From assembly GCA_013180625.2 (NCBI GenBank), contig SNVD02002370.1, forward strand, positions 95,306 to 159,305: a stretch of DNA of 64,000 nt. The letters run 5' to 3'. Numbering within the stretch: position 1 is the first letter of the stretch; every line of letters begins with the position of its first letter. This document shows positions 1 through 10,502 of the stretch, in pieces. The notes under the pieces were generated by a model that ran no database searches, was not told the DNA's origin, and saw only the letters and a program-made list of their open reading frames with translations. The translations under genes were made by a program, and so were the position numbers. This stretch comes from Boswellia sacra. Its lineage: Eukaryota > Streptophyta > Magnoliopsida > Sapindales > Burseraceae.

Positions 1-629
1 GAAAGATAAAACATGGAGCCTTGAACAAAATGAATTAATATACTTTTTCATTGTTGATTACCATAGAAAGAAGGCAATGCAGAATAAAATTCCATTGAAA
101 AGATACCCGGTGCCCATTTTGCTTCATTTTCTTTCCTGAACTATTGTATCAGAGAAATTATAAGCAAATTCTCAGCAATTCTGGTGAATTTGTCATTCAA
201 AATATCAGAAATTGTTTCCTTATGGCTACAATAGTTTGGTAGTTTGCCCCAGTATTCAACTAGACTTCAACTTCTGGTCTCAGGCTAGGGGCTCAAAAAG
301 AAGCTCCTAGTTCAAAGGGTGGTGTTATTTTATGTTGATGAAATGAAAAAGAACTTTGACCTCTTCAATCTTTATTGTGTGTATATAAATGCAATGCAAA
401 GCGCTCATAACCTCCATTGAAGCACCTAAGATTAACGCACAAGTAGAAGTTGGTGTCGGCCAAAACAGGTAGAAGTCACATCTGGGTAACACCAGAAAAG
501 TTTTATATTCAACAAAGAGCAACAAGTAACAACAGCAAAGGCACTTTCAAAGAAGGGAAATCAAATATATAAAATTGACTCATAAAGTTACTGAATTTGT
601 CTCATATCTTATTCGTTTCCAAACTTGAA
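1..629. other. no gene recognised; inside or beside a CACTA element
   Basis: AT-rich sequence without a convincing open frame, RNA gene or repeat that I recognise. It lies just 3' of the broken ribosomal S13 exons, which read leftwards on the minus strand, so part of it may derive from that gene's 3' flank. The left end of the CACTA element whose right end is at 2111 is not visible here. Confidence 0.4.
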
Positions 630-672
630 TCACCATCCTCCAATTACACAAAACATTTGAGACCTGTCAAAT

Positions 673-1160
673 TTAACAAGTGGGTTTCTTCTTTCTAGGA
701 ATTGCAACCCTCTTACCCTTCCGGGTCCTAGCATTAGTGCTGGTTCACCATCCTCTGCATGGTAATCCTTGATAATGCCTAATCCCTCTATAGCATAGTA
801 TGTCAACCAATCTTCCAATGTCATTTTTTATGCATCACCTCTGAAACACCCAAAAGAAAATTCGTTGTTAATAGGAAGTCCCGATTTACAGAAAACAAGA
901 GAAGAGGAGAAAGCTAACTAGATCTTCTCTAGTTAGGTATCTTGAAACTTCCTTACGAAGAGAGTTGAGTTCCACTCCAGTTAAGTCTTTGGTGAGTTTG
1001 TTCCCAATGTTGAGGTCACAGAGGATCTGGTGAGCACTAGAGCGACCAACTCCGTAAATGTGCTGAAGAGAGACTTCAAGTCTCTTGTCATTTGGGATCT
1101 CTGTGTTTCCCACACGAAGGCATTGTACACGTAGGCCATGAAATTGCAGAAAACAAAATG
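673..1160 (-). pseudogene. RPS13: mitochondrial-type ribosomal protein S13 (uS13m), broken two-exon fragment
   Basis: Two exon-like blocks encode most of a plant nuclear gene for mitochondrial small-subunit protein S13. The first (about 1160 down to 919) starts FHGLRVQ, runs through LRVGNTEIPNDKR and IYGVGR, and ends REDL at a GT donor. The second (840 down to 673, after a TTTCAG acceptor) holds CYRGIRHYQGLPCRG and TSTNARTRKGKR before TAA. Two in-frame TGA codons interrupt the second block, at 835-837 and 745-747. Each sits where the family usually has arginine, as expected from CGA-to-TGA transitions. The presequence exon is missing, and the acceptor expected before FHGL reads AA rather than AG. 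I infer a dead fragment, probably carried by the CACTA element ending at 2111. FHGLRVQ favours the mitochondrial over the plastid paralogue. Confidence 0.8.
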
Positions 1161-1394
1161 ACTTCAACTGGTTAAATCATGATTATTCAAACTGTTATAA
1201 AGCATATCTACGGACAATGAATGCCCTGTATCCAGAGTAATTATCACTTGCAACCCAAAAAATTAACAGAAGAACTCAACTAAGCCGGGTTTATGTGACC
1301 TCCTGCACCAACATCAAACACCCAACATCTATTAGAATTATAAACTGAAAAGGCTGAAAAAAAATTAAATAAATAAAAGAAAAGGTTGAGAAAT

Positions 1395-1690
1395 CGCGCC
1401 CAAGATGCCAGCAGTGCAGTAAACTAGAGCGAAGATCATGCTACCAAAGGCCTAAGAAATACCTTGAATCCCAACTGATTTACACTTAGTATCGCTCCTG
1501 AGCACGCCCATAACAGTCAAGATAGTGATGTACAAAAAGAGAAAAGTGGCCACGAACTCAGCGATCCTAGCCCTGTAAAACGACCAAGACGTGAGCTCGC
1601 TAGGCTTGAAAAGTGGAGCCAGTGGCGGCTCAATGTAATCCTTGCCATCTTGGCTCTGCGTAGTTGTTCCAATCAGTGCGACCGAGCTTT
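1395..1690 (-). pseudogene. PIP1-type plasma-membrane aquaporin, exon 1 fragment
   Basis: The frame reads [13 protein letters not shown], then [20 protein letters not shown], then an [19 protein letters not shown] membrane helix and KSVGIQGI. This is the N-terminus and first transmembrane segment of a plasma-membrane water channel; the IGTTTQ and SVGIQGI wording is PIP1-like. A TAG at 1452-1454 replaces the conserved tryptophan of the next helix. Beyond it, recognisable sequence (MIFALVYCTAGI) continues for about 15 codons and then stops before the first NPA pore motif. No later exon follows. It has the same orientation as the S13 fragment and lies between it and the CACTA terminus, which suggests joint capture. 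Confidence 0.75.
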
Positions 1691-1929
1691 CATAGGAGAT
1701 AATGGCGAGTGTGTATGAGGAACGGTGCGACGAAGGGGGAAGCACGAGGTTGAAAGGTTAAAGGACGAAGGGTGCGACGAAGGGGGAAGCACAGATATTC
1801 AGGAAGCAAAATTAGGGAAAAAATTGCAGCTTTGGGCGAGAGAGATTACAACTTTGGGCGGAGAAAATTGGGGAAGAAAAATTAGGGATTTGAGAGGGAA
1901 AAGAGGGAAAAGTTAGAGAGAAGCAGGAG

Positions 1930-2111
1930 AATGGGCCAAAATAAGAAAAAAGTTGATTATATTACGGTATTTTACTGCGGGCCACAGAACCACAGTAAAA
2001 TCTGTAATATCTACTGTGGGCTATGAAGCCCGTCGTAAAATTTTAATTTTTACTGCGGTTTTAGAGGCCCGCGATAAATAGACGCAGTAAAAATCTCATT
2101 TTCTTGTAGTG
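1930..2111. mobile_element. CACTA (En/Spm-type) transposon, right terminus and subterminal repeats
   Basis: The sequence ends TTTTCTTGTAGTG, the inverse of the CACTACAAGAAAA start that typifies plant CACTA elements. Inside it are repeated short GC-rich motifs around TACTGCGG, TACTGTGG and GACGCAGTAAAA in both orientations, as in CACTA subterminal regions. The next three bases (TAA, 2112-2114) would be one copy of the usual 3-bp target duplication. The opposite terminus is not in the window, so the duplication cannot be confirmed. Confidence 0.75.
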
Positions 2112-2114
2112 TAA

Positions 2115-2884
2115 GGATAATGGATGGGGGAAATCCTAGTCTAATCAACCCTTTTACTATCTTGCCCTCCTTTAGCCTTAATTGTTAATTACCTAAAGTA
2201 CCTCTTAAATAGGCTTTGGGTTTAACAGATTAGGCTAAAGTGGGTCTCGTTTCTCTTGTTTATGCCAACTAGACCATAACCCATCTAAGAGCCCCATGAG
2301 TGGCTAAGGTCCACTTGGCCTAACGAGTTAGGCTCGAATTCGATACTACTTACGATTACAGATTCAAAATAGGTTTATTGGTCTTTGGCCTTAAGCTTAA
2401 AGATACCATGAACATAGCCCAAATCCTTAGGTGGAATTAGTGTGCTATAGACAGAATTTGCTAGCTAGACTTTGTAGTTTTGCGCTATCAGAATTAAGAG
2501 TTCAAAGGCCTTTCAATTTGTACTATACTGCTTGTGCTATAGTGCCATTGACTTTTGTAACAAGATACATGTTCAAATTTGTTGTATGTTAGACTAAGAA
2601 GGCTATATGAGTTTGTTTAGGCTTTTGTCATTGACTCATTAGGCTTGAGTAAAATCGAATATCAACATATTTTCAACTTCTTCCACAGACCTTTTATTTT
2701 CTTTTATGAGCATCAAACATTTTTAGCTCTTTTTGCATGTTCAAATTTTACAATTTGATTAAAACTTATTCATTAAATAAGGAACACAAATTACTATTAA
2801 TTTAGCAGCAGTAACAAGTCAATACATTAATGAATACATGAATTCATTTTGAGTCAAAGTAGTAAAATTTAGAATATACATATA
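2115..2884. other. intergenic, nothing recognised
   Basis: AT-rich, no frame longer than about 60 codons that resembles a protein, and no clear repeat structure. Confidence 0.4.
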
Positions 2885-3065
2885 TTCCCCTAAATCAGGG
2901 GTGGCGACTTTGTCCCACATTTCTTATATAGTGGATTGGCTTGTGGCTCCTTTTGCCTAACGAGAGCTGTTTTTAGGACAAAACGGTGCTTGCTTTAGTC
3001 CAAAGTGGATAATATCTCATAATGATGCAAGCCCTATAAACTTTTGTAAGAAGTTGAACATCTCC
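2885..3065. repeat. diverged interspersed repeat, copy 1
   Basis: About 180 bp aligns with 23165-23345 in the same orientation. Shared words include GGGGTGG, TTTTGTC/TTTGTCCCAC, GTGGATTGRCTTGTGGCT, AGGACAAAAC and GATGCAA(G/A)CCCT. The CCCACAT...GTGGCT pattern resembles the start of some plant LTRs, but no second end or primer site is visible next to it, so the class stays open. Confidence 0.45.
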
Positions 3066-3306
3066 TTATGCTTCTCCTTTCTAGCTCATCCGTAGGCAAA
3101 TCTTAAGTGGAGGCTGTTAAGAAGCCCATCATACACCTTTCAAGACTAAGTTAGATGCTAGGAAGGGTGTATGGTCAGAAGAGCTTCCGCAAGTACTTTG
3201 GACATACTGAATCACTGCATTTACAGAAATGAGACTAATGCCATATTCCTTGGCATTTGGGTCAAAAGCAATTATTCTCGTTGAGACTGGTCTCCTATCA
3301 CCCTGC

Positions 3307-4725
3307 TGTTGAAACCCAAAATATACCGCGATTATTATAGTGTAAGTTGAGGTGTCGAATCCATAAGGAGGCTTTCAACAAAAGAGGTTAGTAAAAAAAA
3401 ATACTAAAAAGACAATAAAGACATAAAATTTAACTTTAAACTGATTTGTTATAAAGAGACTACAATGCATAATAATTGGAAACAATCGATGGTAATTAAG
3501 AGGTAAGGCATCAAGAATCACTTATCTATTTTGCAAATCTAATCCCCATTTTGATTCAATAATTATAACTCAATTGAAAGTTTCACATCCCAAACAATCA
3601 ATCAGAAAATATGTATCGTAAAGCATAATTGATAAACACATATAGTTGATATGGACAAACTCTTTACAAGCAATTTTTACCAACAACGTTCATCCTTATA
3701 AGTTATCCAATAGCGACAATATATCAATTGACAATATTGCTGTAAAAGACTAACTCATAAAACGAAACTCCTAATAACAATTATAATTTGACACGAATCA
3801 CATAAAGAAAGCGTGACTGAATTTACATGAAATTGAGAATTATAATTTCTAGATTAAAGAGAAATCACAAGATGAGAAAGAGTTTAACACGTAAACAAAC
3901 ATACAAAGTTTATAGCCCTTGAGGAAGAATTTAAGTAGAGAAATAGATAAACTACACATAAAAGTTCATCTCTAGCCTTAGCAAGAATTCTAGCCTAATT
4001 TACAATTGATTCCCATCATTTCTAAAGAGAAAATACAAGCAAGAATTGTAATATACAATGATATAATGAAATCCAAAGGATTTTTTCTCCTCTCCCATTC
4101 AACTCCTCAAGGTGTCCTTATATAGATGATTAAATGGAACTATTTTAGTATGAAACAATCTTCCACATTTTCGGCCACCAAACCTTCCACCAAATTACAA
4201 CACATTTTTTGCTACCACAATTGAATTAGGCTTTGTGGAAAACATGAAAGTTGTAGCTTTTTGTCTCATCTTTCCATGGCCACCACATTCATGTAATTTG
4301 GACAAGTCTTCTATGAGATATGATCAAAACACTGAACATGGGTTGGGTTAAGCAACAATTATAGTTTAGTTTTATTGTGTCTCAATTTCGGCCAATCAAA
4401 TGTTGGATTTGGGCTCTTGATTGTTCTTCAATGATGTGTAGGATTGAGTCATGTTACTCCAAGTTCAAGAATCTCTTCATTTTGATTTATAGCTAGATTG
4501 AGAGTTATTTCCATTTTGTTAGACCTACACAAAGATTTCTATTAATCACAATTTAAGGACAAAACTTTATTTCAAGATAAAGACAAAAAAAATGTAAAAG
4601 AAATGAAACAAATGTAAAAGAGGCATAAGCAAAATAAGTATGCTAAAATATCATAAAAGTTTTACAATATTTACCAATTAGCATTAATTATTTATGCTTA
4701 AGAGTGTATTTTTATGCGTTTATCA
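3307..4725 (-). repeat. 3' LTR of the Athila-like element
   Basis: 1419 bp, aligning along its whole length with 13852-15211 apart from scattered substitutions and small indels. On plus it starts TGTTGAAACC and ends CGTTTATCA, which gives TG...CA ends on the element strand. It is longer than its partner, and the two copies have clearly diverged, which implies an old insertion. Confidence 0.9.
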
Positions 4726-4740
4726 CAATCCCCAGCCAAC
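4726..4740 (-). other. polypurine tract of the Athila-like element
   Basis: On the minus strand GGCTGGGGATTG lies immediately before the 3' LTR start TGATAAA. Its position and purine content fit the plus-strand primer of the element. Confidence 0.7.
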
Positions 4741-6100
4741 TTATTGCTAGTCCATAGCAATTCAACCGTAAATGAAATATGAAGAACTACTTCAGCATTT
4801 CAAACAAAAAGGCAGTTCAAGATCATAGTTGCTATAAAGGTTATTTCAATCATAACTTTCAAAATTGAGTGCATGTGAATCAAGCCGAAACCTTCCTACA
4901 ACAAACCACAACACATATAGCCTTGAAAATTACTACATGTAAAAGCCTCAACTTCATTTCCTCATAGGTGAATAACTATTTAAACAAGCCAAGATTTTTC
5001 TCATGGAGTTGGAAAACAGATAAGCACTCAAGAAAATGTCACATTTAAGGATAGATAGAAAAACTAACATTGATCCAAAGATAGAAAAATCAACTGTTTA
5101 TAATCAAACCATTCTTGCTACATGCCAGCTTTAAGACTTCTTTCATCTTAAGTGAACAAAAATAAAAAGAGCTTGGTGAGAAAGATTGCTTCATAAAACT
5201 TTTGTCTTATAAAATTGAATGAAGACATTATTGAACTGAATTGACTTTTCTTTTTTTTTTTTACTCTTTTTTTTGTCTTTGTTTTGTTTTGTTTTGTTTT
5301 GGAAGAATTGAAATTTCACCTTGCATCGTCCTTTAGCTAAACAACCAAATAATCCCTCAATCCGAGTAATGACATTCTAAATAAAGATTAACCAATTCAA
5401 AGGATCAATAAAAGTTCGTAAGCTATTTTCTCAACCTCTCCACTCACTCACAAAAGATGTGTGAGATTAGAAAACTGTAAACTTAAACATAGGAATTCTC
5501 TTGGCTATATACGTTGAATCATCCATCTTACCACAAGGCTTATCGTTGTACTTAAAATAATTTCAGAATTCATTCTTTGATAACCTAAATAGAAAAGGTG
5601 ACTCAAACCAAACAATTTTGAAATCATACCTCGATAGAAAAAAAACCCATTTACATAAGAATTACAGAGAACACATGCAATAAACAGTTGTGCATGATAT
5701 ACAACTCAAAACTAAAAACAAATCAAACTAGTTAGAATGCATTTCAAAAGGTAGAAAATTTACTCCCTACTCTATGATTCTTGATCTAATAGATCCAAAA
5801 TGCATCTCAAGAGATAATGCACTCTTTACTCTGCAATTCTCAACTAATAGATTTGTTGGTTGACTTGTTAACAATTTTTTTTTTGAAATGCAATGCAAAA
5901 CATAACATATGCCTATTACCTAGCCCCAAACAGATCAAAACATTGTCCTCAATGTTTAAATGTAGAAAGAGAAAGTATAGGAGACATCACCTGAAGCTTC
6001 AGTTATTAAAAAGAAACAAACCTCAAAGACACTTAACTAAAAATAAAATGTTGTGAACAAAGCCAAAAGTAAGAAAAGTTACAAACAAAGCGTCAGATCC
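4741..6100 (-). other. 3' non-coding region of the Athila-like element
   Basis: About 1.36 kb between the LOG-like insert and the polypurine tract with no recognisable protein. It contains a T-rich stretch and a (TTTTG)n run near 5250-5300. Long non-coding 3' regions are usual in Athila elements. Confidence 0.6.
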
Positions 6101-6129
6101 GATTCGTGCTTATTGTTCATTCCCATTGA

Positions 6130-6722
6130 CTAGTCAATTTGAGATGCTGCACGGTCAGGTTCATAAGAAAAAGCTTGTAATTTATCAATTAGTTCATCAG
6201 TAGTTGAGGCAAAAACAAGGATCCGTTGTGTCGATTGTGAGATAAAACTCTATTCCACAGCTTGCTTAACAAAACACAATAAATAATCAAAGAAATTATT
6301 GACATTCAACAAACCTATGGGTTTCTAGTGGATATTGACTTGGGCCCAAGAGGCAACTCGAAAGATTTCTTCCAATGTTCCAAAACCTCTTGGTAAAGCA
6401 ATAAAGGCATTTGCATTTTGAATCATACAAGCTATGCGTTCATGCATGGATGAGACCTGAAATTCCTTCCTAACTATTCTCTCAGTGATGCTAACTAAAG
6501 CTTTAGGGATAATACCTAAAACTTGACTTCCTCCTGCATATGTAGTTGTTGACACACACTCTACTAACCCAAGGTTACCTCCCTTTTAAACTAAATGAAG
6601 TTTTCTTTGAACTAGAACCCTACCAAGATTGTGAACTACTTCTCCAATGCTATATTTTTACCAAGCTGAGATCCACAAAATACACATATATTTCGAAATC
6701 GATAAGCTAAGATTCCCTCCAT
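6130..6722 (-). pseudogene. LOG: LOG-like cytokinin phosphoribohydrolase, intronless, inside retrotransposon
   Basis: Almost the whole LOG family length (about 197 codons against a usual ~210-220) can be followed from an ATG at 6722 to TAG at 6130. LOG enzymes release active cytokinin bases from their riboside monophosphates. Visible blocks in order: NICVFCGS, LGRVLVQRKLHLV, KGGNLGLVECVS, AGGSQVLGIIPKALV, MHERIACMIQNANAFIALP, RGFGTLEEIF, WAQVNIH, LLNVNNFFDYLL, RILVFASTTDELIDKLQAF. The signature PGGxGTxxE has become PRGFGTLEE. There is a frameshift near residue 25 and in-frame stops after HLV, after VNIH and after AVE. Plant LOG genes normally have several introns and none is present here, so the copy probably came from spliced RNA. 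It lies in element orientation between the accessory ORF and the 3' LTR, the position of a transduced gene. Confidence 0.85.
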
Positions 6723-7077
6723 TTTGATACAACTCACTAACTATGTATATGCAAATGAAGAACATGAGATGTATTTATAGAATGTAAAAAGGTGTTACAA
6801 GAATGACATCTGTATAGGTAGCTCAACTGTTTGTCTGATAAATGTTGAAAATAAAAACAAATAAAATAAAATAAAAATAGGAATTCAAAAATAGCGGCAA
6901 CCGTGCATATGTACAGATAGTTGTGCTTGTGGCTCACATCATCCTCTAGTTTTACGTTTAGTAAAGCCTAAAACAGCTTTTAGGAGTTGGGGATATGCTT
7001 CCCATCTGATTTTTTTATAAATTGGCAAACAGGGTCGTTATGAGTCAGATTCCCAAACTATAGCGTTCCTGCTCTTC

Positions 7078-7460
7078 TCAAAATTGTGTCCATAATTTTA
7101 AAATCTCTTGGTGAACAATTCCACAAGGATGTGTCTCAAGAGTCAACAAGATATTATTTAGAGATTCCTTACTCAGTCCATCCTTAATGAATTGAATCTT
7201 ATCTTCTCGATTTACAGACACAAATCCTAAAGAGCGACATTGCTTGTTACAGGTCCATCGTGCATATTTGTGACAGACTTGTAATCTATTTGCTCTCTGC
7301 TTTTTCTCATAAGAGCTTTTACTCAAACCAAGCATAAAGCAAACAAAGGTTTTTGAACGTTCACCAGATAATCAGACCTTGGCTTCAATTAACCATTGTA
7401 AATCAATAGGTAAACCCATGAGCATTAGCAATTTTAGCCTCTCAAACCGTGCTTATAAAT
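7078..7460 (-). pseudogene. conserved accessory ORF of Athila-like elements (unknown function), broken copy
   Basis: Reads from NALLKIYK through LIEAKV, LSGE, GLSKSSYEKKQRANRLQVC, ARWTCNKQCRSLGF, VNREDKIQFIKDGLS and LLTLETHPCG to KLWTQF. The same protein is encoded at 63596-64000 in a second Athila-like element, with most residues conserved. That identifies it as an element-borne gene downstream of integrase, not random sequence. It is small (about 120 residues) and basic, with a cysteine cluster. Here the second cysteine of the C-x2-C-x4-C-x3-C pattern is tyrosine. An in-frame TGA follows EAKV, and a frameshift lies near the start. I see no membrane segment, so it is not an evident envelope protein. 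Function unknown. Confidence 0.7.
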
Positions 7461-7689
7461 TTTTAGTAATGCATTTGGAGGAAGAAAAGGAAAATGTTTA
7501 CGAAGTTTGAAATAATTGTATCCATTTTGAAAGAGAAAAGATGAATGCATGATTTTTGTTTGGGTTACAATTTTTAGGGAACTAGAAAACCAACTTTAAT
7601 AGTCATGGAGTACTGCATCTGCCACTTGACCGGGAAATAAAATAAAATATGCAAAAGAAAATAAAAGTAAACACAGAAAATAAAGCAAA

Positions 7690-7800
7690 AAAGATGATGC
7701 AAACAGATAATAAAAGCAAAGACAAAGTCAATATATGGTGCAAACAGATAATAAAAGCAAGACAATGAGATAATAAAAGCAAAAAAAAAGTCAAGATATG
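7690..7800. repeat. short A-rich tandem repeat
   Basis: The words CAAACAGATAATAAAAGCAA and AAGTCAATATATGG recur two to three times at about 60-bp spacing between integrase and the accessory ORF. It looks like a local replication-slippage duplication. Confidence 0.6.
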
Positions 7801-7839
7801 GTATAGATAGATCAAATAGATAAAACCTGGTTAATTATG

Positions 7840-8990
7840 ATAGACAGGAGGCACAAGAGAGATCTCCTTGAGACACATAAATTGGCTTTCCCTTTCCACA
7901 AAATTTTTCAACCGTTGGCTATTAACTTTGAAAATTTGCCCATCAATGGGATCCTCAATCTCAACCGCTCCATTGGGAAAACGTGCTTTACCATAAATGG
8001 CCTAGTCCATCGAGATCTTAACTTTCCAGGGTGTAAATGCAATCAAGAATCATAAAGATAACCTATTGATTTAGCTTAAAGTTTTTCCTCAAGATTTGTT
8101 TGTCATGAGCTGCTTTCATCTTAGCTTTGTAGATCTTGGAGTTGTCATAGGCATCATTTCGCAATTCTTCTATTTTTGATAATTGTAACTTTCTTTGAAG
8201 ACCTACAACACTCAAATCAAAGTTAAGGGTTTTAACGGCCCAATAAGCTTTATGTTCTAGCTCAATGGGTAAATGACAAGCTTTCCCATAGACAAGGTGA
8301 TATGGAGACATTTCTAGGATAGTTTTATAAGCAATGCCGTATGCCCATAATGCATCAGAAAGGTGTAAAGAACAGTCTTTATGATTCAAGTTAACGGTCT
8401 TTTCTAGAATCTGCTTGATCTCTCTATTTGGGAGCTCAGCTTGCCTATTTGTCTGTGGATGGTATGCGGTGGAAATCTTATGAAGAACACCATACCTGCA
8501 CATTAAAGCTTCAAAAGAACGGTTACAGAAATGTGTCCCTTGGTCACTGATGATGACATGTGGAGTACTATACCTAGACAACATGTTTTTAAGAAATTTA
8601 CCACTATTGTGTTATCATTAGTACGACAAGCCACAACCTTCACCCATTTGGACACATAATCAACAGCTAGAAGAATATAAAGATAACCAAAAGATGTAGG
8701 AAAAAGTCCCATAAAGTCAATACCCAAATAGGCAAATATCTCAGTAACAAGAATAAGGTTAAGAAACATCATATGATGGCAAGATAAAGCACCGAACTTT
8801 GGACTCTTTCACACAAATGACAAAAATTGTTAGTATCTTTGAATGAAATGGGCCAGTAGAGTCCACACTATAAAATTTTTGTGGTAGACTTTTTTATTGA
8901 CAAATGATCACCACAAGCAGCACTATGGCAAAAGTTTAAGACAATAGCAATTTCACTGTCATGAATGCAACGCCTCATAATTTGGTCAGG
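7840..8990 (-). pseudogene. integrase domain of the Athila-like element
   Basis: Core domain pieces in two frames. 8772-8503 gives IDFMGLFPTSFGYLYILLAVDYVSKWV; 8584-8063 gives [15 protein letters not shown] and [23 protein letters not shown]. The acidic residues in [13 protein letters not shown] and QAELPNRE correspond to the D, D and E of the catalytic triad, so the active site is still readable although a frameshift separates the halves. The C-terminal part (about 8060-7840) reads LHPGKLRSRW and PFMVKHVFP with further shifts. Retrotransposon integrase inserts the cDNA into the host chromosome; this copy cannot do so as it stands. Confidence 0.85.
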
Positions 8991-9219
8991 GCAATATAGA
9001 AAAGATAAGGATCATCCCTATAAAAATTACACACCTCAACCAAGAACTTATGCTTATCTTGTACACTCCAATTAGATGGATCTTTTTCGAAACCAAGTAA
9101 TTTACAATATGTGCATAACAAGGTCTTGGCTTACAGTGAAAAGATGTTCATCAGGGAAATCAACTTGAATGGGTTGGACATTAGTGGAATCATGGAATCA
9201 AGACGCGATAAATGATCTG

Positions 9220-9630
9220 TTACGATGTTTTGACACCTTTCTTATCTTTAATGGTTAGATCAAATTCCTGCAAAAGAAGAATCCACCTAATTAGATGGGC
9301 TTTAGCATCCTTCTTAGAAAAAAGGTACTTAAAAGTTACGTGGTCAGTAAACACAGTAATAGATGAATTAATTAAACAAGAATGAAATTTGTCTGAGGCA
9401 AAAATAACATCTAATAGTTCCTTTTTAGTAGTAGAATAATTCATTTGAGCATCATTCAATGTCCTACTAGTATAGTAAACAACAAAGGGTTTCGCTTCCC
9501 TTCGTTGACAAGGACTACTCTTGTAGCATAGTTATTGGCGTCACACATAATCTCAAATGGAAGGTTCCAATCAGGTGACTACATAATAGGAGCAGTGGTA
9601 ATTTTGGTAATTAGTGTTTGAAACGATTCC
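9220..9630 (-). pseudogene. RNase H domain of the Athila-like element
   Basis: The frame 9459-9220 reads [36 protein letters not shown] and [21 protein letters not shown], which is the usual RNase H sequence following a gypsy reverse transcriptase. The segment that would link it to the RT (9460-9630) is frame-broken. RNase H removes the RNA strand during cDNA synthesis. Confidence 0.8.
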
Positions 9631-9632
9631 TC

Positions 9633-10466
9633 TTAAGCTTGAGTCCACACAAATTCGACATCTTTTAATAAGAGGTTACACAATGGTCTAGATATAAAAG
9701 AAAAAATTTGTATAAACCTCCTACAAAACCCAGCATGCCTCAGAAAAGATCGGACATCTTTTATCATTTTGGGTATAGGTAATTTACAGATCAACTCGAT
9801 TTTAGCCTTGTCAACCTCCATTCCTCTTTCTGAAACAATGTGTTCCAAAACAATCCCAGAAGACACCATGAAATGACATTTTTTCCAATTAAGCACAAGT
9901 CCTTTTTCTTCACACCTACTTAAAACAAATTTTAAGTTAAGTAGACATGAATCAAAAGAGTTACCAAAAATAGTCAAATCATCCATAAAAATCTCCATGC
10001 ATTTTTCAACCATGCCTGAGAAAATACTAAGCATGCAACATTGAAAAGTAGCTGGTGCATTATATAATCCAAATGGCATCCTACGAAAAGCATAAGTACC
10101 GAAAGGGAATGTGAAGGTAGTGTTATCTTGATCCTCTACAGCTATCTCTATCTGGTAATATCTTGAGTACCTATCGAGAAAGCAATAAAAAGGGTGGCCA
10201 GCTACATGTTCCAAGATTTGGTCAATAAAAGGCAATGGAAAGTAGTCTTTTCGAATGGCCATATTTAATTTCCTATAATCAATGCACATCTGCCATCCGG
10301 TTACTACCCTAGTTGGAATAGATACTCCTTTATCGTTTTGAACCACAGTTACTTCAGATTTTTTAGGCACTACCTGTGTTGGACTTACCCATTGACTATT
10401 AGATATTGGATAGAGTATACCTGTATCTAACAGTTTTAAGACTTCTTTCTTTACCACTTCTTTCAT
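9633..10466 (-). pseudogene. reverse transcriptase domain of the Athila-like element
   Basis: A 277-codon open stretch carries almost the complete RT. Blocks: EVLKLLDTGILYPISNSQWV, WQMCIDYRKLN, DYFPLPFIDQILE, FGTYAFRRMPFGLYNAPATF, then MEIFMDDLTIFG with the F-x-D-D catalytic pair intact, and KCHFMV. The thumb region reads LICKLPIPKMIKDVRSFL. Neighbouring linker and RNase H are in other frames, so the polyprotein is broken although this domain is open. It uses the element's RNA as template. Confidence 0.9.
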
Positions 10467-10502
10467 TGTTGGGTTAAGTCTTCTTTGGGGGTCTCTACAA
10501 GG

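Noticed and set aside
886..1167. Intact ribosomal S13 gene
   Set aside because: The next exon contains two in-frame TGA codons and the upstream acceptor is lost; fragment called a pseudogene.
7078..7460. Envelope-like gene of the Athila element
   Set aside because: No signal peptide or membrane segment, small and basic with a cysteine cluster; only the position is env-like.
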